Below the pieces are notes generated by a model. It was not told where the DNA came from. It saw only the letters and a program-made list of their open reading frames with translations, and ran no database searches. The translations under genes and the position numbers were made by a program. From Periplaneta americana (lineage: Eukaryota; Arthropoda; Insecta; Blattodea; Blattidae), in assembly GCF_040183065.1 (NCBI RefSeq), contig NC_091120.1, positions 73,572,708-73,636,707 of the forward strand: a DNA stretch of 64,000 nucleotides. The letters are read 5' to 3'. Below are positions 48,301-56,806 of the stretch, one piece after another (the stretch's first letter is position 1; each line of letters begins with the position of its first letter).

Positions 48301-50095
48301 GGGGTAAGTGTAAAATACCCAAGTTTCTTAGTAATCTATAGCCGGTAGATGACCTGTTAGATAGCAATATGCAGATTTTCAGTGTGTTTTCATGAAATTT
48401 ACACTTTTGTTTTCCGAAAGCCTGAATTTGTTCAGTCAAAAAGCTTGCTTTCAAACTACCTTCTTTTGCAGCTTCTTTTATTTTGGTAAGTTGCTTTTCA
48501 ATTCCTTGTTCTTCCTTCTCGTTTTGTTTCTGTAAACTCCAGAGCTTGCTTTTTAAATTAGGCCTACATATTGTCTGTCTTAGTTTTCCAATAAACTGAT
48601 TTTGTTTCCGAATTGTCCTAGTAATTTTTTTACGTTGTAATGTAATGGCTTTGGGAATTTTTTTACTTTCAATTGAGCATTGTGTGGCTATAGTTTTTTT
48701 ATGTGCTTCATAGATTTCTTCAATTGAAACATTTGCTTCATTGAAAGCTGATGTACTATGTTCAACATTGGGTTTATTTTTCTTAGCAGGATGGATGTTA
48801 TTCACCACTTCTGTTATCCTTCTTTTGTTGCGTCTATTTATGTTTGAAAAATTTTGTTTATGTTTTGGAAAATCATCAAAGACGGATGGTACCAAATTAG
48901 GAAGCAAACGTTTTATGTTGTGCTAATGCTAAAATCAGCTTCTTTGAAATGTCTGCTGCAGACACGCGATTTCTTGTTTGGCGTCCAAAGAGTCCTTGGT
49001 TTGTCCCCTTCGCGAGAAATGGCTACACACCACTTCTTTCTTAGTCCTTCATCTTGTGGAAAACAATGACACGAAAAATCACATTCTTTATTCTGGTTCG
49101 ATTTGCACAATGGCACACAGCAGTAAACCATTTCAATCACACAAATTACAGGCTAACTTCCTAATTTAATAAATGCTAATTCGAAATAGATTTACACGCA
49201 CTAAAATACTACAGCGTTTACTATTACTATGCTCAATAGATTAATCAGTAGGCCTATAGAAATGTTTTCACCACTGCAAGAAAAAATCGCGCAATAAATT
49301 ATACTTCTCAGTTATTGTGACGTTCGTATTTTTTTTAAAGAGAGGGAAAAGTTAGGCCTTCTTGCAAATGCTTAATTATGAATTCAGGGAAATTAAAGAT
49401 AATGCAGTACCTTAATTAGTTGCAATATCTTATTTAATAACAATATTAATAATATTAGGTGAAAAGGGTAGGCTATAGTGCGTATATGTAAGATGTCAAG
49501 TTAATTTATTTCCGGAAATGTTTGGTGTATCAACTGAAGTACAAAGCAGACAGTCCCTCAGTTTATATGTAATATGTTTTAATATCAAGAATGACAGCCT
49601 TTTATTGTAATATAATTGAGGAGTAGAAGTTTGGAAATTACGTCTCTTGTCCATAAAATATTGTACGAAGCATTTAATAAGCAATGGTGAGTCCTTTAAA
49701 TGTCCCAAATGTTAATGTCATTTAAGTGTTCTGCTATGAATATTTAGGGCAGAACAGCGCTCAGAGCGGCGGAATTGGCATTACGAGGGAACCACTTCAG
49801 ACTCGTTTTTCAAGCGCTATGCGCCAGCTTGTGTAATCTCGTAAGCAACGGATCCGACGCATCAGAAGGCGCATACAAAAAATACAGAATATAATATGAA
49901 CTGATCCAATTTTGTTATGATATATGATGAAGACATGCTTATAAGTGAGAAATCGCATCAAACTAAATTTCGATAGAGGGGGGACTTAACACGTTTTGAA
50001 ACGACACTCCTCATATAGGTATATAGACTGATATGAAATGAAGTGTTTGAAAAACAGGAATAGAACGGGATAATTACAACCTCAGTGTGAGTGTA

Positions 50096-50132
<37 letters not shown>

Positions 50133-50535
50133 CTACACAGATTTCAATGAAAGTGCCCATAAGCATATAGACGAGCAATTACCTCTTTAACAACCAACTC
50201 CGGTTTCAGAGCAGACAAAAGAAACCTCTTTTGTAGAAAGAAGGCTTCCATTTGACGTGCTAAATCAATGAAACGTAAAATTGTATGGTCAACCTCTACC
50301 CGAATTTCATCTTTTTCCATCGTTGGCAATGCTTCTTCTTTGGTTAATACTGTAAGACATGACTGGAAAGAAAAGAACATATTCAGTTTTATTCCAAGCG
50401 TAATCATATTGAATTAGACTCCTTGTCAGTCAATTAGTTATTCTTTTATAGCAAAATAATTAAATAAAGCCATACCTGGAAAGCTTCCTCAAATTCATCA
50501 ACTAAATTACCATTTCCATTTGTTGTAGCCGCCAT
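42346..50535 (-). CDS. MED28: Mediator of RNA polymerase II transcription subunit 28, 4 exons
   Basis: Head-module subunit of the nuclear Mediator complex, which bridges activators and RNA polymerase II. Exons on the minus strand: 50476-50535, 50183-50362, 43741-44106, 42346-42552. All junctions are GT-AG and phase 0. They encode 20+60+122+68 = 270 aa. The start is ATG in MAATTNGNGNLVDEFEEAFQ. Exon 2 holds the family core (RFIDLARQMEAFFLQKRFLL). Exon 3 begins with a charged helix (RLELVRKEDLIKRHYEKIAV) and ends in a long Gln/Met tract. Exon 4 is Gly/Pro-rich and ends GPLAFLEKTTSNIGMPEGRR before TGA. Fly MED28 is shorter, mainly in the C-terminal half. The intron between exons 2 and 3 is 6 kb and contains nested transposons. 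The TGA is followed by an Arg-Gly extension, annotated separately. Confidence 0.93.
44975..45176. mobile_element. MITE-like inverted-repeat element, copy 2
   Basis: The ends TTTTAGAACACGGATTG and CAATCCATGTTCTGGAG are inverse. It has the same core (aaaggcacttttcagtgcca) as copies at 1017-1402 and 55981-56181. About 200 bp, in the large MED28 intron. Confidence 0.7.
45738..46162. mobile_element. Palindromic insertion with 15-bp target duplication
   Basis: Two arms of about 190 bp (45769-45960 and about 45970-46162) are near-perfect inverted copies, sharing for example ccggtatatatgcaaaagta and its inverse, and cgtcgaaagcttgg. The left side has about 30 extra bases. The direct repeat TTGAAGGTACATTGT at 45723-45737 and 46163-46177 shows insertion as one unit. 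The length of the duplication suggests a retroposed origin, possibly a Penelope-like terminal-repeat dimer. Confidence 0.8.
46375..46656 (-). other. Unrecognised open frame inside the outer element
   Basis: 93 codons, Lys-rich, with words such as KNGKSEVTLKMEPTFRYDNP. It has no ATG near the 5' end and no family that I recognise. It may be a decayed coding part of the surrounding transposon. Confidence 0.3.
46728..46937 (-). mobile_element. SINE family 1, copy B
   Basis: The inverse of copy A: on the plus strand it runs from ttattttacgatgctttatc through ttagcatctgaatgagatga to ccgttactccacaggtgtgg. Divergence from copy A is modest. Confidence 0.8.
46950..47203 (+). other. Unrecognised open frame with protein-like composition
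   Basis: About 84 codons from just after the SINE to a stop: SAFLRNVFSTIQNGPTLEN, then LRKYVGCLALEPERKDMYYV, then VFVLPAASVKKSLM. Composition is that of a globular protein rather than noise, but I do not recognise it. There is no start codon of its own. It could be a transposon frame or a captured host fragment. Confidence 0.3.
47864..48907 (-). CDS. P/THAP9-like transposase, N-terminal and RNase-H-like part (truncated)
   Basis: 347 codons read on the minus strand. The start resembles the post-THAP AVPTLF-type motif (NLVPSVFDDFP). A Lys-rich coiled-coil-like stretch follows, then the transposase core: SLIIDEMSIKPKLMYDRN carries the first catalytic Asp, and VIRIVTDNCQFSN the second Asp region. 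The frame ends there, so the GTP-binding insertion and last catalytic acid are missing. The THAP domain upstream (48913-49140) is in a different frame. Confidence 0.8.
   Translation of the reverse strand: MLPNLVPSVFDDFPKHKQNFSNINRRNKRRITEVVNNIHPAKKNKPNVEHSTSAFNEANVSIEEIYEAHKKTIATQCSIESKKIPKAITLQRKKITRTIRKQNQFIGKLRQTICRPNLKSKLWSLQKQNEKEEQGIEKQLTKIKEAAKEGSLKASFLTEQIQAFGKQKCKFHENTLKICILLSNRSSTGYRLLRNLGILHLPHQKTLKTYIGHSKGETGVTSLIKARLIAEEKSLEHENEKVGSLIIDEMSIKPKLMYDRNLDMLIGMTDTEKNVIGIENKLANKLLCILFKGLSTKYRIPVPFYFTHNLTLDELAKLTMEALKVVEDIGFKVIRIVTDNCQFSNIT
48913..49140 (-). CDS. THAP DNA-binding domain of the P-like element
   Basis: C2CH zinc finger: CCVPLCKSNQNKECDFSCHC, FPQDEGLRKKWCVAISRE, SRVCSRHFKEADF. 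The spacing fits THAP domains (C-x2-4-C, W, C-x2-H). In P elements this domain binds the transposon ends. The frame shifts just before the LVPSVF motif that should close the domain, so the protein is probably not made whole. Confidence 0.8.
   Translation of the reverse strand: MIEMVYCCVPLCKSNQNKECDFSCHCFPQDEGLRKKWCVAISREGDKPRTLWTPNKKSRVCSRHFKEADFSISTT
50099..50132. repeat. (AT)n microsatellite
   Basis: About 16 ta units, 50 bp from the 3' end of MED28 exon 2. Confidence 0.9.
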
Positions 50536-50588
50536 CTTGGCGCAGCGAATTAGCAGCGACTAGGAACGCGTTCCACTAAGTACTCATG

Positions 50589-50606
50589 CGCGGAAGTGAC
50601 GTCACA
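50589..50606. promoter_or_regulatory. ETS/CRE composite site upstream of MED28
   Basis: CGGAAGTGACGTCAC joins an ETS-like core (CGGAAGT) and a full palindromic CRE (TGACGTCA), about 60 bp upstream of the MED28 ATG. The stretch around it is rich in CpG compared with the rest of the window. This composite is a known promoter element of housekeeping genes; factor binding here is inferred. Confidence 0.6.
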
Positions 50607-51258
50607 AGCAGACGATACGTTAACCACGCGGACGTTACCAGAAATTTGCAAATGTGGTGTGTATTTCACTTTTTTAACTATATCAGTGATTCGGTTTCTG
50701 CCAAACAGTTAGTGCAGTGTATTTATTAGAAGATTTCTAACATCTACAATTACTAGGAGTGCTTTTAATACATGCATATTGATTTAATTCTAATTTTTTC
50801 ATTCTATACAAAGAAATTGGCTTTGTTTATGTGGTTGTTAAGGACATTTTTTTCTCTATTTCGTATATTAACTTCTTGTGTATCGCTGAATATTATTCTT
50901 AACTGTTTTCATAACCCACTACTCTATGTTATGACATCTGTTTCCGCTACATTTACTACGGATGATACTGTTTCTGAAATTTCTTCAACCTTAACAGATA
51001 GTCTTCATTCATTTATATGTAACTTATGTGGGAAATCGTTTACAAAACGTGGACTAAATATCCATATAGCTCGTAATCACAGTCTTAAACAAGATTCCCC
51101 GCCTGTCGGCATTAACCTTCATGATACTTCCTCTTCATTCAAAAGTAGCATCCAAGACTCGGAAGCTAAAATTTTTAATGGAAAAAAAAATAGACCCAGA
51201 AGAATCAATTTCAAACTCTACATGCCCTCACTGTGGTAAATCATTTCGTCGTATCAAC

Positions 51259-52275
51259 CAGTGGCGGCTGATTGACTGAGGCAAGTGAGGCCGGGCCTCA
51301 GTCACTTGGCTTAACTGAAATCAAATTTTGTGTTTTTATATAATGTATTAGTTATTTGAATGAAGCATATATCTCTGTAGTAGCATTTGAAAACTTTGAT
51401 GTATTTAGACCTGTTTTGCAGTAAAATTTGTTCCTGAGGCCGGAATCGCTCCTGCCGGGTCTGCCTTGTGATGTATATAGACCTGTTTTGCAGTAAAATT
51501 TGTTCCTGAGGCCAGAATCGTTCGTGCCGGGTCTCGCTTAATGCATTTCATGTCCTTTCGCGGGCTTTGAGTTTACGCTTAAAACGTTGTAGCTGAGCCA
51601 CAATTCGGCTGGCCTGGTCAGGTTTCACTCGTCCCATCCATGGGCCGGCCTCAAGGGTAGAGTGGGGTGGGAATAGCAGTGGTGACTCGTCTTCCTAACT
51701 AGGCCATAAATAACAAAATTCCAGCTCTTTGGCAGGCAGAGACCCACTCGATTCTCTCCCCTTATGTCTCAGTTTATGACATAAGCGAGGGTGTTCTTCT
51801 ATTGTACTTCCGGTAATGAATCTGGGCCAATGTTGTTATGTATTTTGGGAAAATATAAACAGAAACAAATGAGAGAAATAATGCTGGTGCAGTTAATTCA
51901 TTGTTGGAGTGTTCTTTTTCGAGAAGAAATAATACTGAAAGAAAGGAAGTTTTAAATAAAGGGAGAGCCTACCGAGATACCTGCGACATCGCTGATAATT
52001 TTTCTAACACATAATCTTAAAACGCGAGTTTCTATTGCATCCTGGTATGGGCAACATAAATGGTTATGTGATAATGTGATTCAAAACAAACTTCTCTTGG
52101 CCTTGTTTGTTGCTGTCAAAGGAAAAAAATAAAAAGAAAAGAAAGGGGAATTTCAACACATAATGTGGGATGCTTCATCACACTGAAACAATCACTGAAA
52201 CTCAGAGCATGACAGCTTATTTGGTGAGTGAAATTATTATTATTTTTCATTGATAGTAATAAGAATAGACTAATA

Positions 52276-52308
<33 letters not shown>

Positions 52309-52447
52309 ATAATACAGTAATAATGATATTAATAATATAATAACAATAATAATTAATATAATGAATAAACATTTCCTATCGGAGGCACTTAAACTAAACT
52401 TAGTTGCATCTGGCCTCACCGAGGATTTCGATCTTCGGCTGCTACTG
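51259..52447. mobile_element. Non-autonomous hAT element inserted in the R2-type LINE
   Basis: A perfect 8-bp duplication, GTATCAAC, lies at 51251-51258 and 52448-52455. The ends CAGTGGCGGCTGA and (inverted) CAGTAGCAGCCGA are hAT-like. 1189 bp, with no transposase. It contains a 70-bp tandem duplication (about 51398-51537) and a TAA-rich stretch near 52275-52330. Confidence 0.92.
51398..51537. repeat. ~70-bp tandem duplication within the hAT element
   Basis: Two copies sharing agacctgttttgcagtaaaa and tttgttcctgaggcc, differing at a few positions. Confidence 0.8.
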
Positions 52448-52505
52448 GTATCAACAGTCATATATCTCGTGTTATATATAGACAAAATATGACTCGAATC
52501 CTACA

Positions 52506-54362
52506 ATTCCAAATGTTAATGATTGCTTGAGTCAAGATAGTTCATCTCTTAAAAATGAAGAGGACTTAAAATTTTGGGAACAACAGTTTTTAAAAATATC
52601 TAATGAATTTAAAGATGATAATAAATTTGATGACAATAAGTTTGATGAACTTATATATAGTTTCCTTACATTTCTACGGAATGCTAAAGCTCAATGTAAA
52701 GGTCCTGAACACCCAGCTGTCAAATACTTTCGAGCACGGAAAGCCAAGAAACTCAATCAGCAACGATCAAACTTTTCTCAGTCCAGTAATCCCACATGTC
52801 GTGATAAACATTTTCGAGAAAGGAAAAAACAACAATATAATTATGATCTCGTTCAACATTATTATTATTTTAGACGTAAGAAGGTAGTTCAATCTATAGA
52901 GCATGATACAGAGGCTACACAATGCAAAATTCCCATTTCTAGTATTTATGAATTTTATTCTGAAACATTAGGAACAGAAAATGTTTCCACTTTCCCTGAG
53001 AATGATGGTATAAATGATTCTCACCATTTGATATCAATTGAAGACATACAGCATGCCATGAAAGGAATGAATGTTGATACGGCACCTGGCCCTGATCGGA
53101 TATTACTTAAGGTAATAAAAGAACTAAAATGCTCTAATATTATTTGCATTATTGCCAACATAATGCTTGCTTGGAATTATGTTCCCAAATCCTTTAGAAG
53201 AGGCCGTACCATCTTAATTCATAAATCTGGAGATCCGAGTATAATTACTAATTGGCGCCCCATAACTGTTTTCTCTATTTTACGCGGAATTATTGAAAGG
53301 ACCTTAGAAAGAAAAATTCGACCTTTTCTGGAACTATCTTTTCAACAAAGAGGATTTGTAAGAACTCCGGGAACATTTATTAATTCTTCACTGGTTAACA
53401 GCTGTCTTCAACACTCTAAATTAAAGAAGAAAGATTGTTGTATCACGTTTTTGGACGTTTCCAAAGCGTTTGATAATATTGGATATCAACAAATTGAACA
53501 GTCTATTAATTCGACCTCTGTTCCTCAGGAAATGAAATCCCTAATAAAATCTCTCTTAACTAATAACTCTGTCTTCATTGAATTAGATGCAGCTACCCGT
53601 ACAAAAGACATCCCCGTTCATAGAGGAGTTGCTCAAGGATCACCTTTATCACCCATTCTGTTCAATCTGGCTATTGATTTCATTTTTAAGGAATTAAATG
53701 ATCCTGAATATGCCTCTCAATTTGGTTACCAACTTAGTCCATACTGCCAGAGCTTAACAGCTCTAGGATTCGCTGACGATATTGCCCTCATATCAAATAA
53801 TGTTGAATCAGCTATGTTTCTAATTGACACTACTAATCAATACTTACAGCGAATAGGTCTACAACTTAATGCCTCTAAATCCAAAGCCATTGTTATAGAA
53901 AAAGGAAATCTAAAAACATCTGACATTACAACAATAAGTGGTTTGAATATAGTGTCAACAAATAGCAATGACACCATTAAATATTTAGGCGTCACATATA
54001 AAGATGAAATCATTTTAGATGAGAAAGGCATTATGAATAAATTACATACTAGTATATCCAAACTAGTACATTCAACGCTTCTCAAACCAGATCAAAAGAT
54101 AAATATAATAAACCAATATATATGGCCAAGTCTGATTTATCCTCTACAATGTGCTCCATTATCAAAGCTCAAACATAGTTTTTTGCTTGATATTGATAAA
54201 TTGATAAGAAGTGCTGTCAAGGAAATAATTGGATTGCCAATCGATAGCCCAGATAGTATGCTTTATAGTTCCAGAAAAGTTCGTGGTCTGGGGATTATGA
54301 AAGCTTTGTGGGAAGCATTCTTGCAACATATTAATGTAATGCAACCTGTTAGATTCCATTGA
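52506..54362 (+). CDS. Reverse transcriptase of the R2-type LINE
   Basis: Over 600 codons open (the 5' limit is a stop; there is no clear ATG because the protein should continue from the finger region). Motifs in order: VDTAPGPDRI, a NWRPITVFSILRGIIERTLE block, CCITFLDVSKAFDNIG (first catalytic Asp), HRGVAQGSPLSPILFNLAID, LGFADDIALI (the Asp pair), then a YLGVTY thumb start. All catalytic residues are kept, so this part is fairly young. The frame ends in a stop about 100 bp before the next coding part, at a one-base shift. Confidence 0.9.
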   Translation: MPNVNDCLSQDSSSLKNEEDLKFWEQQFLKISNEFKDDNKFDDNKFDELIYSFLTFLRNAKAQCKGPEHPAVKYFRARKAKKLNQQRSNFSQSSNPTCRDKHFRERKKQQYNYDLVQHYYYFRRKKVVQSIEHDTEATQCKIPISSIYEFYSETLGTENVSTFPENDGINDSHHLISIEDIQHAMKGMNVDTAPGPDRILLKVIKELKCSNIICIIANIMLAWNYVPKSFRRGRTILIHKSGDPSIITNWRPITVFSILRGIIERTLERKIRPFLELSFQQRGFVRTPGTFINSSLVNSCLQHSKLKKKDCCITFLDVSKAFDNIGYQQIEQSINSTSVPQEMKSLIKSLLTNNSVFIELDAATRTKDIPVHRGVAQGSPLSPILFNLAIDFIFKELNDPEYASQFGYQLSPYCQSLTALGFADDIALISNNVESAMFLIDTTNQYLQRIGLQLNASKSKAIVIEKGNLKTSDITTISGLNIVSTNSNDTIKYLGVTYKDEIILDEKGIMNKLHTSISKLVHSTLLKPDQKINIINQYIWPSLIYPLQCAPLSKLKHSFLLDIDKLIRSAVKEIIGLPIDSPDSMLYSSRKVRGLGIMKALWEAFLQHINVMQPVRFH

Positions 54363-54984
54363 TGATCCTCTTCGTGCGACTACAAGAAATTTCGCACAAG
54401 AAATAAGAGCCAGTATACAACACCTTGGTTTCCCCTCTGAGGAACAGCCTAATGTGCGAAATCTACGGAAGAAACTACGAAATCAACAGTTTGAAGAATG
54501 GAAAAAACTTAACCACCGTGGTAAAGGTGTTTCGCATTTTTCAGAATGGTCAAAATCAAATTCCTGGATATCAACCAAGAAAGGCCTTTCCACCTCTCAA
54601 TGGACTAACGCTATAAAAATGAATTGCAATGTCATCGCATTACGTAGTGTCCCTGGTAGGAGCCAAGAATCCCGTTGCCGCCATTGCAACGAGTACGAAA
54701 CCCTTCCTCATGTTCTTGGTGTCTGCAGAAAAGGGGAACTGTTGCAGAACAATCGTCAACACTGGGTTAGAAGCCGAATTGCTGAATGTCTCAAGAAGTC
54801 TGGAAAGTTTGACATTTATGAAGAAGTACATTGTATTTCATCCACTGGCTCCACCAAACGTGCCGACATCATAGCAATTGATAACAATCAAAAGATTGGC
54901 TTCATAATCGATCCCACTATAAGATTTGAGGGTGCCGAATTCCAACCACAAGAAGTAGATCTGGAAAAAAAAAAGACATTATGA
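54363..54984 (+). CDS. CCHC and restriction-like endonuclease part of the R2-type LINE
   Basis: The frame continues the element after a shift (DDPLRATTRNFAQEIRASI near its start). It has a CRHCNEYETLPHVLGVC zinc-knuckle-like motif and then the endonuclease core (NNRQHWVRSRIAE, KRADIIAI, GFIIDPTIRFE). In this class the endonuclease nicks the target DNA for target-primed reverse transcription. Confidence 0.88.
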
Positions 54985-55220
54985 ACCCTGCTTTCCTTAT
55001 CTGGAAGAGAAATACCGCATACCCGTTTGTCGCTAGGAAGTAATTGGCTTGCTCTTTGGTGCAAGGGGCACTATATCAAGATTTTGTATCAATTTCTTTC
55101 ATTGTTTCCATATCGATCTTTTGGAACTTCAAGATATAGCCATTAATGTTTTAAGACATTCCTTGCTAATTGTAAATAACCATCTGTACAGCTCTATATA
55201 TGAAAAATAAATTATTCATG

Positions 55221-55352
55221 TCGAGGATAGCTGCCCTCCAAAAATAAATTAAATTAAAATAAAATTTAAATTTAAAATAGAATATTGTTGTTCTACAATT
55301 AATTTAGGTGCTGTTACTGCTCGCTACCCTTTTTTCAAGGGCAGCTATCCTT
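55221..55352. repeat. Inverted repeat GGATAGCTGCCCT at the LINE 3' end
   Basis: GGATAGCTGCCCT at about 55223-55235 is inverted as AGGGCAGCTATCC at about 55338-55350. The first lies just before the A/T-rich tail of the R2-type LINE, the second about 90 bp upstream of the zinc-finger gene's ATG. Could be a target-site feature, a hairpin, or chance. Confidence 0.5.
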
Positions 55353-55437
55353 TTTGGATTCTTCTCTCCTGTCTGTGACCAGAACAGCACGCACCACGTC
55401 GATAGGCCATTGTATCACCATTATTCACGCGACACGT

Positions 55438-56806
55438 ATGCCACGTGGACGACAAATGGGTGTTGCCTGCTTGTTATGTAACAAGATTTTTTCAAACCAG
55501 ACTAATGTGAATAGACACAAAAGAGAAGTTCACGATTGTAGAGAAAAAGAAGTCATTGAATATGACAAAGATGTTTCTGTCTTCAAGTGCTTGGAAGGGT
55601 GTGAGGTATCGTTCAAATACAATTCGGATTTACGAATTCATTTACAAAAAAAACATATTAATCAAGAATGTGAGGAGCAAGAATTTTCTAGTTTTGAAGG
55701 TAAGCATATTTTTAGACAATATAAATAATAATAATAAAAAGAGAAATCTTGTAGTGAAATTCATTTAATTGTATAATAATTATTGAATTTCTTCTATACA
55801 GAGTTCATGGCATGGATGGCGAGGATAGAGAAAGAACACTTGGTCCAGTACGAGAAAGTGACTGGCAGTAAGGGGAAAAGAGATCAAAATATTGAAAGGA
55901 TATACTTTGAATGTGTGAGATCAGGTATGGGTTCACTATATGAATTAATGATGCAAATACTGTTATAATTCAAGCAAATAAAAACTTCAGTATACGGTTA
56001 CCTCACTGACAACAATTATTTAAAATACCGGTACTTATAAGAACAGATTGTCTGTGTTTGTCGAATGCGCATCATCATGCTAACGAAAAGGCATTTTTCA
56101 GTGCCAATAATTTATTTTGTGTGCACAAGGTTGGAATTTTGTGGGAAGAGAGGAAAGGAGGTAACCGTGTTCTGAAGTTTATCGAACTTTCAATTGGAGG
56201 CAGTGATGTGACAATATTGAGAGAACATACTTCGAATGTGCGAGATCAGGTATGAGTTCATTATATGGAATGGATATATTAATTAGGGTATGCAAATTAC
56301 TGTTGTAATTCATGAAAGTAAACTTTCAGTTAGGAATAGGGAGGTCAAAATATTCACTTCGAGTTCAGGTATGAGTTCATTATATTAATTAATAATGCAA
56401 ATATTGTTGTAATCCTAGAAAGTAAACTTTTAGTAAGAGACAGGAGGTGAAAATATTGAAAGGACATACCTACTTTGAATGTGTGAGATCGAATCTGAGT
56501 TCATTATATTAATTAATCATACAAATATTGTTATAATTTATAGAAAGAAAACTTTTTTTTTTCAGGAAAAACACGTCAATCATTAACAGTACGTAAAAGA
56601 AGTTTGAAGTCTCAAGGATCTTGCAAATTAGGTAGATTTTGCACAAGCCAAATAATAGTAGTACATGATCTTACAAATAATAAGTGCAATGCAAAGTTTT
56701 ATAAGACTCATTATGGCCATAAAAATGAGTTGCAACATTTGACTGTTCCAAAGACTTATCGCATGGAAATTGCTACAGAATTGATTGAAGGAATTTCACC
56801 AACAAA
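55438..56806 (+). CDS. C2H2 zinc-finger protein, first three exons (3' part not found)
   Basis: Exons 55438-55699, 55802-55924 and 56566-56806 join with GT-AG sites and consistent phases (208 codons and 2 bases). Start chosen at the ATG of MPRGRQMG, after an upstream non-ATG frame. Two fingers: CLLCNKIFSNQTNVNRHKRE followed by VH, and a second ending SDLRIHLQKKH. Exon 3 has the YKTHYGHKNELQHL block, found in arthropod proteins related to MULE-type transposases. I do not know its function. The exon 3 donor (GTAAGT at 56807) implies more exons, none of which I could place. It could be a transposon-derived gene. Confidence 0.6.
55888..56555 (+). repeat. Exon-intron boundary repeated in four partial copies
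   Basis: The end of exon 2 with its donor (aatattgaaaggatatactt, gtgtgagatcaggtatg) and about 60 bp of intron recur near 56212, 56355 and 56450. Each copy shares gagttcattatat, and two keep the AGGTATG donor. A MITE (55981-56181) separates the first copy from the others. The later copies would not keep the reading frame as exons. Confidence 0.7.
55981..56181. mobile_element. MITE-like inverted-repeat element, copy 3
   Basis: AAACTTCAGTATACGGTTAC at the left is inverted as GTAACCGTGTTCTGAAGTTT at the right. It has the shared core with copies 1 and 2, lies in intron 2 of the zinc-finger gene and is about 200 bp. Confidence 0.7.

Larger units (their letters stand above)
47632..49850 (-). mobile_element. 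P-like (THAP) DNA transposon, internally deleted
   Basis: The inverted ends are identical over 35 bp (47632-47666 and 49816-49850; they begin CGTTGCTTACGAG and end GCGCATAGC). The 8-bp flanks are TATCCGAC (47624-47631) and GATCCGAC (49851-49858), a 7/8 match to the 8-bp duplication typical of P elements. The element is 2.2 kb, against about 2.9 kb for fly P, and lacks the C-terminal half of the transposase. It is inserted near the right end of the outer element. Confidence 0.85.
45294..50016. mobile_element. Outer inverted-repeat DNA element carrying nested insertions
   Basis: The left end ATATGAGGAG plus TCGTTTCAAAACGTGTTA (45294-45323) is mirrored at 49987-50016. Related words (taatacgttttgaaac and variants) recur near 45510, 45530 and 47580, as subterminal repeats. 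Inside are a palindromic insertion (45738-46162), a SINE (46728-46937), two unrecognised frames and a P-like element (47632-49850). No clear target duplication and no superfamily assignment. Confidence 0.6.
50870..55250 (+). mobile_element. R2-type LINE (restriction-like endonuclease), split by a hAT element
   Basis: Order: N-terminal C2H2 finger (CNLCGKSFTKRGLNIHIARN at about 51020-51080), start of a second finger (CPHCGKSFRR at about 51226-51255), hAT insertion, reverse transcriptase (52506-54359), CCHC and endonuclease (54363-54984), and a 3' UTR ending in an A/T-rich tail near 55250. At least three frame breaks are present besides the insertion: at an A9 run near 51185, upstream of the RT frame near 52485, and near 54345. 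The exact 5' end was not found; it lies between the MED28 promoter and the zinc-finger coding part. Confidence 0.85.

Noticed and set aside
55354-55437. Upstream extension of the zinc-finger frame from 55354
   Set aside because: The frame there starts at TTG, not ATG; the first ATG in a reasonable position is 55438.
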